Shown here piece by piece: positions 24,958 to 35,520 of a stretch of DNA of 64,000 bases. Source of the DNA: Eopsaltria australis (lineage: Eukaryota; Chordata; Aves; Passeriformes; Petroicidae); the NCBI GenBank assembly GCA_034509425.1, contig JAVTVJ010000033.1, positions 3,896,001-3,960,000 of the forward strand, written 5' to 3'. Numbering within the stretch: position 1 is the first letter of the stretch; each line of letters opens with the position of its first letter. The translations under genes and the position numbers were made by a program. The notes beneath the pieces are model-generated. The model worked only from the letters and a program-made list of their open reading frames with translations, was not told the origin of the DNA and did not search any database.

Positions 24958-27139
24958 CTTTTTGCAAGTTTCCATTGCTGATCCTGACTGATTGCTATCA
25001 TTCTTTTTTCGCCATTTATAAAAAAACTAAAAGAATGTTTATCTTATATGAATTTGCATGCACTTAGATTATGTAACTCAGGTTCAAGAGATGGGAGAGA
25101 AAATTGTTGGTACATTGGTTAGAGTATATCCCTGGAAACTAAGTCTAATAGCTTGAGCCACAAATCCATGCATTTCCTTTCCACAAGCAAGTATCCTTGG
25201 GTTACACAGTGTGGAGTTCAGGAAGGTGGATATATTGAATTTTTGTATTTTTTTAAGGATACCAGGAAAAGATGATGACTTTTACCTGGAGCAGGCTCAT
25301 AGTATCAGCCTTTAGAATTCTTAATACAGTCCACAGAGAGAGAGAGAGAGAGAGAGCGAGACCAAGCCATGTGGACTTGAATAAACTTTTCAGGTCCTGA
25401 AAGGTGTTATATATATATCCATGTACAGTTTATCCATGAGCTTTTAGTTAAAAAAAACTCCCTTCTGAAACAACACATATACTGTAATGCTTTGCAACAT
25501 TCTCATAGCTTGCGGTCCATCTTTTTTAGTTCTTGGGTTTTTTCTCTTTACTATTAATATTTTTTTCCATTTTTTATATCTACATACTGCTTTCAAGTTC
25601 TGCTTCCTTCAGCACCACCGACCAATTTTTAATAAATAATATTTTAACCTCTGGATTCATTTTCCTGTAATGCTTGTCAAATGCTATATAGTTTAGGAAT
25701 TCTCAGTTTAAATTGTTTTCAGCATTACTTTATCTACTCCTTTTCTAAATCTGGAGAGGCCTCTGTCCCACCAGACATAAAAAGACTTAAAAATTATAAC
25801 TGAAAAAAAGAAAAAGATTACTGAGATGTCAGAATGGGAAGCAAAATTGTTAGGATCTGAGATATCACCAAAAAAAAGCATTTCCTTCTTTCCCCTCCTC
25901 CTCCTGGTCAGACCCTCTGTAAAATTAGATGCTACAACAATTTTAAGAAATTATATAAATAAAATAGGTACCAGAAGTTGATGAACAGCAAGCCTAAGAG
26001 ACTTTGACAACTGTAACTGTGAGAAGTAAATGCAAGTACTGTGAAAAACAAATATGGATAGCATGACAGAAACAAAATAGGGAGGTAAGTGACAAGTACA
26101 TCCACTGAGCTGCCACAAATAGCGATTATATCATAATGATCAAAAGACAAGCTGGCAAACATAAGAAACAGTGCTGCATTGAAGGAAACAAATGATCCTG
26201 ATGCAAACTCAAAACCAGACTTCGGTTCCACTGCAAATTGTAGCAATAGCAGAAATAGGAGCTGTATTGCATAAAAGTGTCCTTGCCAGTAGCAAGAATA
26301 GTCCTTTACATAGCACACAAGTGGGAGATTAAAAGAAAATGGAATACAAAATCCTTCAAAAACATTGACGACAGAAGTGTGAGGGAACAATAAGGTAAGG
26401 AAATGTATGCCTCGCAACAACAAAATACATAGAAGAGGTCATGGTGTGAATATGACTGTTTCCTTAGAATATTGCCTTGCCAATAATGACATTTTTAGTT
26501 TACGGGAATTAGATACAACTAATTAGTTTTGCTGTAGTAGTGTAATGTTATCTGAGCTTTCAAACCATCCATCATTATTCATTCAAAACATCCACTATGA
26601 AGCAGGACTCCAAACAAGAGATTATGTGTGTCTTCTTTGTCTTATGTTCGTCTTCTTCAGAATAGTCTGTGATTCTGTGTGATTCATAAACTTTATAGCA
26701 GCCCACAAAATTTGTAACATCTGCAGTACAGGAAAATCAGGATTGTTAATTTTAGGTTTCCAACTAAAAGCCTGAGCTTTTGTAGAATGATCCAAACTGA
26801 CTATGTAAAGTCAGTTTACACTCCTCATAGAATTGATGGGGAGAGATAAATGTTTTTACAAACAAAATTAGAAAACCTGTAGAAATATAGGCACTATATT
26901 GTTGCTTAAAGCTAACAGAGGAAAACCCCAGCTATGATAGCATGTCTGAATTTTTGCTACTCCTCATCCTAGGCACGGGGATCTACTTAGGATCTAAAAT
27001 GTGTTTTGTTCCTCTGAGAGTGTATAAGCTTAATTGTTTTTAAGACAGAAGTAGAGGAGACCAGATTTTGCATAAAAACTTTGCAGTGAGACTACTTATG
27101 AAGGCAATTAGAGAACTGGATTTCAACTTTGTTTCCAGA
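24958..27139. other. Unique sequence with an (AG)n tract, no gene seen
   Basis: No gene or transposon was recognised. The minus strand of 25932-26423 holds the longest stop-free frame in the window (163 codons, very rich in Phe, Leu and Ser). Its upstream end is TTG and its first ATG codon lies about 88 codons in. The plus strand is A-rich there, which lowers the stop-codon rate on the minus strand, so I treat it as chance. Confidence 0.5.
25335..25356 (+). repeat. (AG)11 microsatellite
   Basis: Eleven perfect AG dinucleotides, followed by CGAG. It is short and probably polymorphic. Confidence 0.95.
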
Positions 27140-27420
27140 CTGAGTCTTGGTCTTACATGTCTATATCCTGAAAGACTTCTCCATTTGTCCAGGCCCTGTG
27201 ACACTCAAAAGCTTCAAAATCCCTGCCCAAGCTCCTCTGGGGGCCTCCCTGCACCCTGCCCGTGATCCAGAACCCCAAATTGCCCAGCCCAATGCATCAG
27301 TCCTTATATCAGGGAAGCTGTGCAGCAAGGGCCAGTCTCCATCTCTGGCTCTGCTTGCTGGATGGACCTTAGACCTGTATCATAGCCTTGTTTCTGGCCC
27401 TGACTTACTTGAAAAAGTAG
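27140..27420. other. GC-rich block, possible decayed LTR or other repeat
   Basis: This block is sharply GC-richer than its surroundings, with C/T-rich phrases such as CCAGGCCCTGTGACACTC, GGGGGCCTCCCTGCACCCTG and TCTCTGGCTCTGCTTGCTGG, and TTATATCAGGG in the middle. The style resembles avian LTRs, but I cannot name a family or its orientation. Overlapping frames of 65 and 128 codons on the plus strand come from the low stop-codon density of GC-rich DNA and show no protein features. A processed pseudogene is an alternative. Confidence 0.25.
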
Positions 27421-28927
27421 ACATTAAGAAGCCAATTCTTATTTATGCTCAGGCTTCCTTAGTCCATTTTGGTTATGTAAAGGGAGCTCATTTTTTAAAG
27501 CCTCACCCAAATCGTCATAACTTTTTTCATTGAACTACTGCTTCTATTACAATTTTCTTTTACATTCAATTGGAACATACATTTTCATATTTGATATCAA
27601 TCTTAGTTCTTTCTTAATTAACATCATTTATATATTATTAGAAAATCTAAAGGAATATTGGAAAACTGTATTTGAAACTGCCTTTCATTTGTGACTTTAA
27701 AGTAATATATTGATAAATAATACTTTATAATATCTTACTTGATAAAAGAATTTTGTGTACATTAACCAGTAAGTTCAACAGAAAAGTATAATTCAGTCAA
27801 TATTTATAGTCATAAAATATAATCATCTTGTAATAAGGTTTTGAATGAAAACATATTTTTCCATCCTTCAAGGTGCAAAACTGCTGTTCTAACCACCTGA
27901 CACCTCAGTGAAATATTCTGTTGTGCTATACATTAAGCCAGAAGCAAAGTTGATTTACAAACTGGGCAAACATATGTTAACTGAAATTCCCTATTCTCTA
28001 TTTAATGCCTTCAAAAGGATTAAAATATTAATAATAGCTATTCAGAGTGTTAACGAAGAAATTAAGGACATATGGTAAACAAGCAGTTTTCTGAGCTGGA
28101 AAAGGGTGATATTTTAATATCTATGAACATTATTTTTCCCTGCATGTATTAATAACATCCTGAGAAGCTACAACATTTTCTCTACTTGTACAACCTCAGA
28201 AAAATAGTTACAATCCTATTATACACATAGCTCAGATGCATGCTTCTCTTCTTTTTTTTCCCTAGTCTTAATTTTTGTGTACAAAAGAAGAAAGTTCTCT
28301 TGGTATGGGGATAGAAACATCCAGTCTAATAAAGGAATAATGGTGAATGAATCTCACTATGCACAGATCAGAGTGAATACGTGACAATGCATCATCAAAA
28401 CATGATTATGTATTTTTATGGATTAGAGCACTGCTGCTGACTCATCTGTCTCTGTTCCCTTTACATACAGCCTAGGACATCCTCTGGTGTAGAAAGATGG
28501 GTCTAATTTTCCCCTTATCTGAAATCAAGTATGACAAGTAAACTGATTTCTTAAAACCTCTCTTGAACTTCTCACTCAAGGAGGTTCCAGATTTTAAGAA
28601 CAGTTTTTCACTCAGAACATCCATTTTAAAATGAAGATAAAACACTTTTGAAGTTAGTACATTTTTCACAGAGCAATATTTAGCTTCTAAAGTCAGTTCT
28701 GGTATAAAGCACCATAGAAACTGAGAACAAGTATCTACATAATAATTGACTAGTTCTTCATTATAATTTATTTTTGATACATCTCAGAAATATCTCAGAA
28801 ATAGTTGGTAGTTGTTCAACCATATGTTCAATGTTAATCACATGGACATCAGGAATATATATGCATACATATATTATGAATTAACAATTCAGTTCTGTAA
28901 TTGTTAAATACCAAAATATTATTACTC
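27421..28927. other. Unique sequence, no gene seen
   Basis: AT-rich sequence. A direct repeat of ATCTCAGAAAT occurs twice in a row near 28774-28796. No gene was recognised. Confidence 0.5.
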
Positions 28928-29061
28928 TGGTGGTTTAACCTTGGTCAGCAGCCCCACACTTCAGCCATTCTTGCACTTTTCTTCCCTTCCTCCCTCCGTG
29001 GGATGGGGGAGAAATGGGAAAGAGTAAAAGTGAGAAAACTCATAGTTTGAGATAAAAACAG

Positions 29062-29067
29062 TTTAAT
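29062..29067 (-). promoter_or_regulatory. LTR-A polyadenylation signal (ATTAAA, minus strand)
   Basis: The minus strand reads CTATTAAACTG, which is conserved with the plus-strand sibling at 12043-12048. Confidence 0.55.
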
Positions 29068-29239
29068 AGGTAGAGCAAAAGCTGTGTGCACAGGAAAAAA
29101 AGGGAATTAATTTACCACTTCCCATGGGCAGGCAGGTGTTCAGCCATCTCCAGGAAAGCAGGACCCCATTTTGTGTCATGGTCACCTGGGGAGACAAACA
29201 CTGTCTGAGCATCCCCTTCTTCCTCCTCCACCTTTCAGA

Positions 29240-29246
29240 TTTATAT
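29240..29246 (-). promoter_or_regulatory. LTR-A TATA box (minus strand)
   Basis: The minus strand reads CAGCATATAAATC, with the ATATAAA core about 175 bases upstream of the poly(A) signal. The position agrees with the sibling LTR. Whether it is active cannot be judged. Confidence 0.5.
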
Positions 29247-29521
29247 GCTGTTCTTGATGCCATGTGACATGGAATATCCCTGTGCTCAGCTGGGCTCAGC
29301 TGTCCAGGCTGTGCCCCATTTCAACTCCTTGTGCACCCCCAGCCTCCTCACCAGTGGGGTGGGATGAGAGGCAAAAAAGATCCTTGAGGCTGTGTAGGCA
29401 CTGCTCAGCAATAGCTAAAACATCTGTGTTATTAAAGCTGCCTTTTCTCCCAAACCCAGAAGACAGTCCCATACTGACTACTACGAAGAAAATTAACTCT
29501 ATCCCAGCCAAAACCAGTGCA

Positions 29522-32119
29522 TGCTAGCATGGAGTTAATGCAACTAAATAGCATCTTCAGCACTACATAAACCACAGGTGAAGTCACAGGCCTACAGCAG
29601 CTTGCAAAGGGAACAAGACTTTGAGAAGAACTTCAGACAGACTTCCTCAGCGCCACAGATTCAAGCAGACAAGAAAGGAGTATCACCTCTATGGCATTTG
29701 TAAAAGAGTATCTGTTTCAATGGCCTATCAAATATACAAAACCAGCAATATTTATTTTTCTGCAAGTCAGAAGGGTAGAGGTGTTAGGATGTGTGAGCTG
29801 CTACCTTAAGAAACACCTCATTTCTCATGTATATCAAAATCAAGAACAAATCAACATATAAATCCTTCTACTCCAAATCTCTGGAGGAGTCTCTGCTCTA
29901 GAAAATTGGTCTTTACTAATGGTGAAACAACTAAAATGTAGAAAAAAAAAAAAGAAACACAAAAGAAAAAAAAGTGGCATTTCAGTTTTCTTGTGAATCA
30001 TAACTTCTGTGGACATTAAATAAAAGACCAAAAGACCATCATCCTCCTCCTTCTGAACCCCAGGAATAAACTTCCTTTCTTCTTGCAGCTTTTCCTTCAT
30101 TTCCATCTTGTCTCAAATGAATGTATGTATCTGTGAAGATAAGGCAGCAGATGGAAAGGACGGGAGGCCTTTATCCAGAAATCAAAAAAAGAGAGTCTTA
30201 TTACTTAACATAGTACAAAGGAAGCCCCAGAAAACAGAACAAGATAAGAATATAGCCCCTTAAAAATAAATGGTAAAGACAAAATTATCTCAAGACATCC
30301 AATTTGCAACACTAATTTTAATCTATGTTTGTAGAACCCACTGAGGAACTGTAAAGCTGAAATTCATCCTTCTGCAGTAGACATCCTAATACTAATACTA
30401 ATACTTCGTATTAGCTAAAAGGTACAATTCCTAGCCATTTCTGAAGTTCACATCAATACAAATCAGAGGGGGAGCACTACGTGGCAGCAATTCTCTGTCA
30501 GAGTTTTTAGGTATTTTATATGCTGTGCGAAGCTGCTTAGAGAATCGGAATGTTAGAATAAATCCTGGTGGACAGGGTTCAGTGGTTACGAAGCAGGTGA
30601 GGTAGCCACAGGTGCATGGTAAATGTAATTTGTCACATTGTTCAGCAGTTTAACACATGAGTAGTTTCACACCATATGTAGTACAAATGCAGACACATAC
30701 AAACCACCAGCTTGTGCCAGCCTAGCCATTAGTGAAGTCTCTCCATGAATATGAATCTTTAACCTTATTTTGCTTAATATACAGAAATAGTTAAATGAAT
30801 CTAGACAAAAACTGATATATAAAAACACTGGGCAAGGAGAGAGAAACTACAAATTTACTTCAGAAAAAAATATATCCATCACCTACAGATTTAGGAGATC
30901 TTTCAGACTGTCTATAATGAATATAAACATAATACTGTATGAATGAAATAATAATGATCTCTATTATTCTTAGAACAATAAAATAGGATCCCTATCAATG
31001 TTTAACTCTGAGGTCTGTTCAAGTAAAATATCACATCTAACACCACTGATGCTTCTTCCTTTGAATAATTTTAAGCTTTATATATGGCTTAACTACTAAT
31101 ATCCTTATCTTTCTGTAAGTATAGTCTTGTAATCATATCAAATTCACATTTCATCTCCTTCTTTAAGCTTATAAAAGAGAGTGTTGCATATCATGGATAA
31201 CTTAACCTTTTGAAAGTATTCAGAATTTGCTAAAAATGTTCAAACAGCTAGCCTGTAACTCAGGAAAAAAATGCCAACAACATTTGGGTCCAATGCTTCC
31301 AGTCTGATAAAATGCAGGTAATATATCTTCGTGCTCTCAGCTGCTGATTTGATTTCCTTCCAGAACTGGCCTCATGTACACTCTACACTTAATTTCTAGA
31401 AAAAGGAGCATGCTTTTGAGAACAGTATTTGATTGATTTACTGTCATCTTCTTAGGATTTTCTGACAATGAAAGATATTTATGGCAAAAAAGAAGGTGCA
31501 TTCCCATAATTGAAGGACTTATTAGCATAGTTCTGAAATTGCTGGTCTGACCAGTAACTACTGATGAAAACAGAAAAAAATTAGATTGCTTAATCTTTTG
31601 TTGAGATAATACTATTGTGTTATTAGTAATCTCTGGTAAATAAGGTCCAGAAATTTCAATTAAATGACATAAAAATTTAGAATATTTGCTGAAAATAGAA
31701 ATTATTAGGATGCTAATTTTACTATATGACTATTATTATGTTTTATAAGCATGCTATCTTACAGAAGTAAAACAAACATGATAAAACGTAATACTTTTCC
31801 TGTATGACCTTGACACAGTTTGAAAACCACAATGTATGCCATTAAAAGCCATCTCAAAACAACATCTTTATACAGGAGAATGAAAACAAGTGATATTGAT
31901 TCCTAATGGAAGACTGACTGCTTCAACACTTCAGAGCTGGAAAATTGCAAGACAGTTATTCTAAACCAGTTATTTTTAGGTGTTGATAGGAGAGGACTTA
32001 TGACTTTTAGAATGACATAATTGTTACTAGAAATTAAATAATGACAAGCTTATTTAACCATGTGTTTTCATTTTCCTAAAAATGGCACTGCTTGCTAAAA
32101 ACGCAATGTTTCCAATACA
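29522..32119. other. Unique sequence, no gene seen
   Basis: AT-rich DNA with A-rich tracts near 29940-29975. No gene or transposon was recognised. A small perfect inverted repeat at 30398-30414 is listed separately. Confidence 0.5.
30386..30414 (+). repeat. Short (CTAATA)n repeat ending in a perfect hairpin
   Basis: CTAATA is repeated about three times. The last copy forms a perfect 7-bp inverted repeat: CTAATAC (30398-30404), loop TTC, GTATTAG (30408-30414). No function is implied. Confidence 0.7.
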
Positions 32120-32400
32120 GCATATACTTTTAATGCAATTTATTAGTTGCTTATGCACATGTTTAATTAGACAGGGATCCTTTAATTTGAGTTCTTTTCA
32201 TGTTGCTTGGTGAGTAAATCTGTTAAGGAATTATGAATTAAGCTGAATATATTTAATGAGGTATGTTAATATGCAGTGATTCTAAACTGCCACAGGGTGG
32301 TAGGATATGCACTTTCCACAACATTTATCTAATTTGCAGGACTAAATGCTTTGCCATACTTCGGCTTTATTTAAGTGCCTTATTGGAACATTTCTGAGTC
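32120..32400. other. Possible conserved noncoding element
   Basis: A repeat-free block with homeodomain-type cores (GTTTAATTAGACAGG near 32162, GAATTATGAATTAAGC near 32228) and E-box-like and CCACAGGGTGG motifs. The call rests on texture only. Confidence 0.2.
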
Positions 32401-35229
32401 CTATAGCTCAAAAAGTCTAAGCCCAAGTCAAAAGACAAACTTACACTTTTTACACCATCACAGAAAACCACTTTAAACATTTCCAACAGATGTCTGTTTC
32501 CTACTATCACATGCAGGAGATTTTCTTAGCTTATATTCTTCTATGTCATCTGAAGGCTGTTAATTATTTTGAATATAACCTTTAGCATTGGTCCTGGTGA
32601 AACACTTTTGTTATGATAAAATGCACTCAATATATAGGAAAAAAATAGGATTTATGTTCTTCATTCTTATGTCAAGAGTGTCTGAAGGATTCTTTAAATT
32701 TAGATCTCTCCTGTGCTTTGATGTCTAAAAATATTTAAGAATCTGTGGTTGCACAGAATTTAAAATCTAACCACAAAATTCTGTATGTATTTTAAATTTA
32801 TAATTTTCTTTCCATTATCATTAACTGTGAACATGTCCATCATTTTGGAAGTGTGTTAGCAAATACTTATACTTAGGGGGTCTTCTAGTTAAGTAATCTC
32901 AGTTACAGGACTACAAGAAGTTGCTTTACTGAAGCCATAAGTCAGCGAAGTCTAGCTTTACAACTATACCTATACCTTATTGTGAATTCAATTATTTTGC
33001 TTTAATGTTTAAAATAGTAAGATGGGGTTTTTGCAATCACACTAGTTCAAGGACAATGTGATAGCCGAAAAAAATTTAATTTTTGAAAATTTTTCTATGG
33101 CATATGTGAAGAAAAGAGACAATATAACCCTCAAAGGATAAAAACGCAAGAAAAAAGATAAAAGTTTACATCCAAGAATGCCTTAAAAAAAAAAAAAGAG
33201 AAAGAAAAGATCCTGACCTTGTTCAATCATTACAAGTTTGTGCTACTCCGCTTTTAAATTCAGGAAATCTAGACAATCTATATTCAAATGAAAGACAGAT
33301 GATTCAAATGTTCAAGGACTGTGTTATGCAGAGGATGTCAACAAGTGCCAAGTGAAGTATTCTTTTTTCTGACACTTTCAAAGCAAGGGCTTAGAAAATG
33401 AAATGACATAAGCCATTGCACTGAAATCCTGGTAGATAAGAAATATGTTTAGCATGCTGAAACAGATTACTGTTTCTCAGTGACTGATAGCACAATTATG
33501 ATCACTTCAATTATAATCTCACAATAGCAGAAGGTCCCTTTTAACATGTCCATAATGAAAAGAAAAATTCTGATAAAACTGCATAGATAAAAAAATTTTA
33601 TACTTACATGTACAACTCACTGCAGGTCAAACAGTGTTAAAAAAAAACCAATGACCACTGTCACTAAGCATGACAGGAATTAAAATCTCTGAAAACACCT
33701 CCCTTATAACACTTTATAATTCTCCTAGTATGAGGTGAATTGATTTCTAGAGGTTTTTCTCCCTTCATTGTTTATGGAAACAGCCAATAATTGCTCAGAA
33801 GTCCAGCCTTTAGATATTTTAAATTAGATGAGATTAAATAATTTGCATATTATATACACCTACATTAAAACAAAATGTAGTGCATAATTCAGCCTAACTC
33901 ATGATATGCACTTTGTAATTCTGGTCCTGGTAGGAAATAATTTGGAAAATTTCAAACATACAATGTCAAAAAATATCCATCTAAGCTCCCTTGACACGAA
34001 AATTATGTTTCAATAAAAATGAATATCAACAAAAAAAAGTTTGGCTTTGTTTCAAATTTGAGAAAAAATGTGTATAATTCTTCTTGTTATACCAAAAAAA
34101 TTAAGGAATAGTCCATATCTATAGTTTCATTTAGGTTGTGGCCTGTCACTGTTATGCATTTGTTTCAATAATTAGGGGGTTTCTTGTTGTTTATTAGATA
34201 TTAACATCATAAATCTATATCTCTTTTATTAAGCAGAAAATTTATGATGCCTTTGGCTTAAATATTGCACTGCGGACATTCAAAGATCAAAAAGAAATTA
34301 TTATTTTTACTGGCTTATAAAACCTCTATTTGGTTTCCATTAATCCAGTGCCATTAAGCTCAGAGACAGGTTTTTATCAGATCATTTCCTGAGTTCATGT
34401 AAGTGATCTCAGCAGAATGGAAAATGAAACCAATAGGAAAAACTTGAATCTTAAAAACTGTAAAGGATTTGAATGAAATGTAAAGCTCTAGAAAATTATT
34501 TCTTTAATCAGAGCCAGAAACCATTTGGAGTCAAAGCAATTTTCAAAGGATTTGTGTTAGAAGATACCAATGGCTGTCTTTTAGTCTCCTGTGGATCTTT
34601 TTTTGTAAGAAATCATTTTGGTTTTTTTTTTAACTCAGAAATTGACATTCCTCTATAGCATCATATTGGAAATGTTTAAAAGTATCTCTAACTGTTATAG
34701 TTAACAATAGATCATTTCAAATGCCAAATCTGTCATGTATGGAATAGTGCTTCTTCTAGCCAGTGTCTCTCTTAAAAGACTGTTCAAAATTGGAGTTGTG
34801 GAATTTTTTCCATGTTTAAAAAATTATATCCAGCTTTACATTGCAAGGCCCCAGAGCTCACTTGACAAGTCTCTTAAAAGGGCTTAAAATTATTTAATGT
34901 ACTTTGAGCCAGACACACTGGAGAAAATATCGACAAGGTATTCCTCAAGAGATCAAAAGAACAAAAACTTTACTGCCAAACTTCACAAAATCAGGGAACT
35001 TTGGCAAAAGCTTAGAGTAAAATACAATCAGCATAAAGCATTTCACAAAACATTACCTCAGCAAACTCTAAGCCCATTTAAGCTAGCAAGTACTAACCCA
35101 TCTGATTTTAAGTCAGTCAGACTTTGAAAAAAAGAGAAAGAGAAAAAGAGAGAAAGAAAATAGCTACCACTCTTGGATCCAGAATGTCTTAGCTGATGTA
35201 TAACCCAAAGAAATGTAGGATCAAGACAT
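32401..35229. other. Unique AT-rich sequence, no gene seen
   Basis: No coding frame or transposon was recognised. A-rich runs occur near 33185-33210 and an A/G-rich run at 35126-35160. The part at 34140-34410 has the same repeat-free, ATTA-rich texture as the other conserved-element candidates, but the case is weak. Confidence 0.45.
35126..35160 (+). repeat. A/G-rich low-complexity tract
   Basis: A purine-only run of A and G in irregular GAAA/GAGAAA units. Confidence 0.85.
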
Positions 35230-35520
35230 GTACTTGCCTGATACTCTAGCTTAAGTATCCCTTGCTTTTCCTGGGCCCTTCCCCCAGGTGGGACTTCCTG
35301 TCTGGTGGTCACTCAGGGGATGAGTTAGGGGCTCCAGAGGCAGGTGTGGAGCTTTGCTTTTGCATTGCCAGGGATTGGCAGCCACTGCAGGGCTGGAATA
35401 CAGGCTGGGGGTTGTGGGGTGTGCAGAGCAGGGCATTGTCTCTCCAGACCAAGGCCTGTCCCTTCTACCACACACACAGACCTGAAATGTTTCAAGACAG
35501 CAATCCTTCCAGTCTGCCTC
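35230..35520. other. GC-rich block of unknown origin
   Basis: An abrupt GC-rich patch in AT-rich surroundings, with phrases such as CTGGGCCCTTCCCCCAGG, GGTGTGGAGCTTTGC and GGCTGGGGGTTGTGGGG. Several stop-free frames of 70-90 codons overlap on both strands, as expected of GC-rich DNA. CpG is scarce, so it is not a typical CpG-island promoter. It could be an unrecognised LTR, a retrocopy or a genuine conserved block. Confidence 0.3.

Larger units (their letters stand above)
28928..29521 (-). mobile_element. LTR family A, near full-length solo LTR
   Basis: On the minus strand this begins TGCACTGGTTTTGGCTGGG and ends GGTTAAACCACCA, the TG...CA ends expected of a retroviral LTR. It is about 594 bp long. 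The order of signals on the minus strand is a U3 region, a TATA box reading ATATAAA (29240-29246), a CTATTAAACTG poly(A) motif (29062-29067), then U5. I recognise it as a common avian ERVL-type LTR from memory. No coding retroviral sequence flanks it, so it is a solo LTR left by recombination between the two ends of a provirus. The five bases on each side (TACTC and TGCTA) are not an exact target-site duplication. The family also occurs on the plus strand at 11658-12265. Confidence 0.85.

Noticed and set aside
25932..26423. 163-codon hydrophobic minus-strand frame, the longest in the window
   Set aside because: It begins at TTG with its first ATG about 88 codons in, and it lies opposite A-rich sequence that lowers the stop rate. 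The Phe/Leu/Ser-rich peptide is what T-rich DNA gives. No family was recognised.
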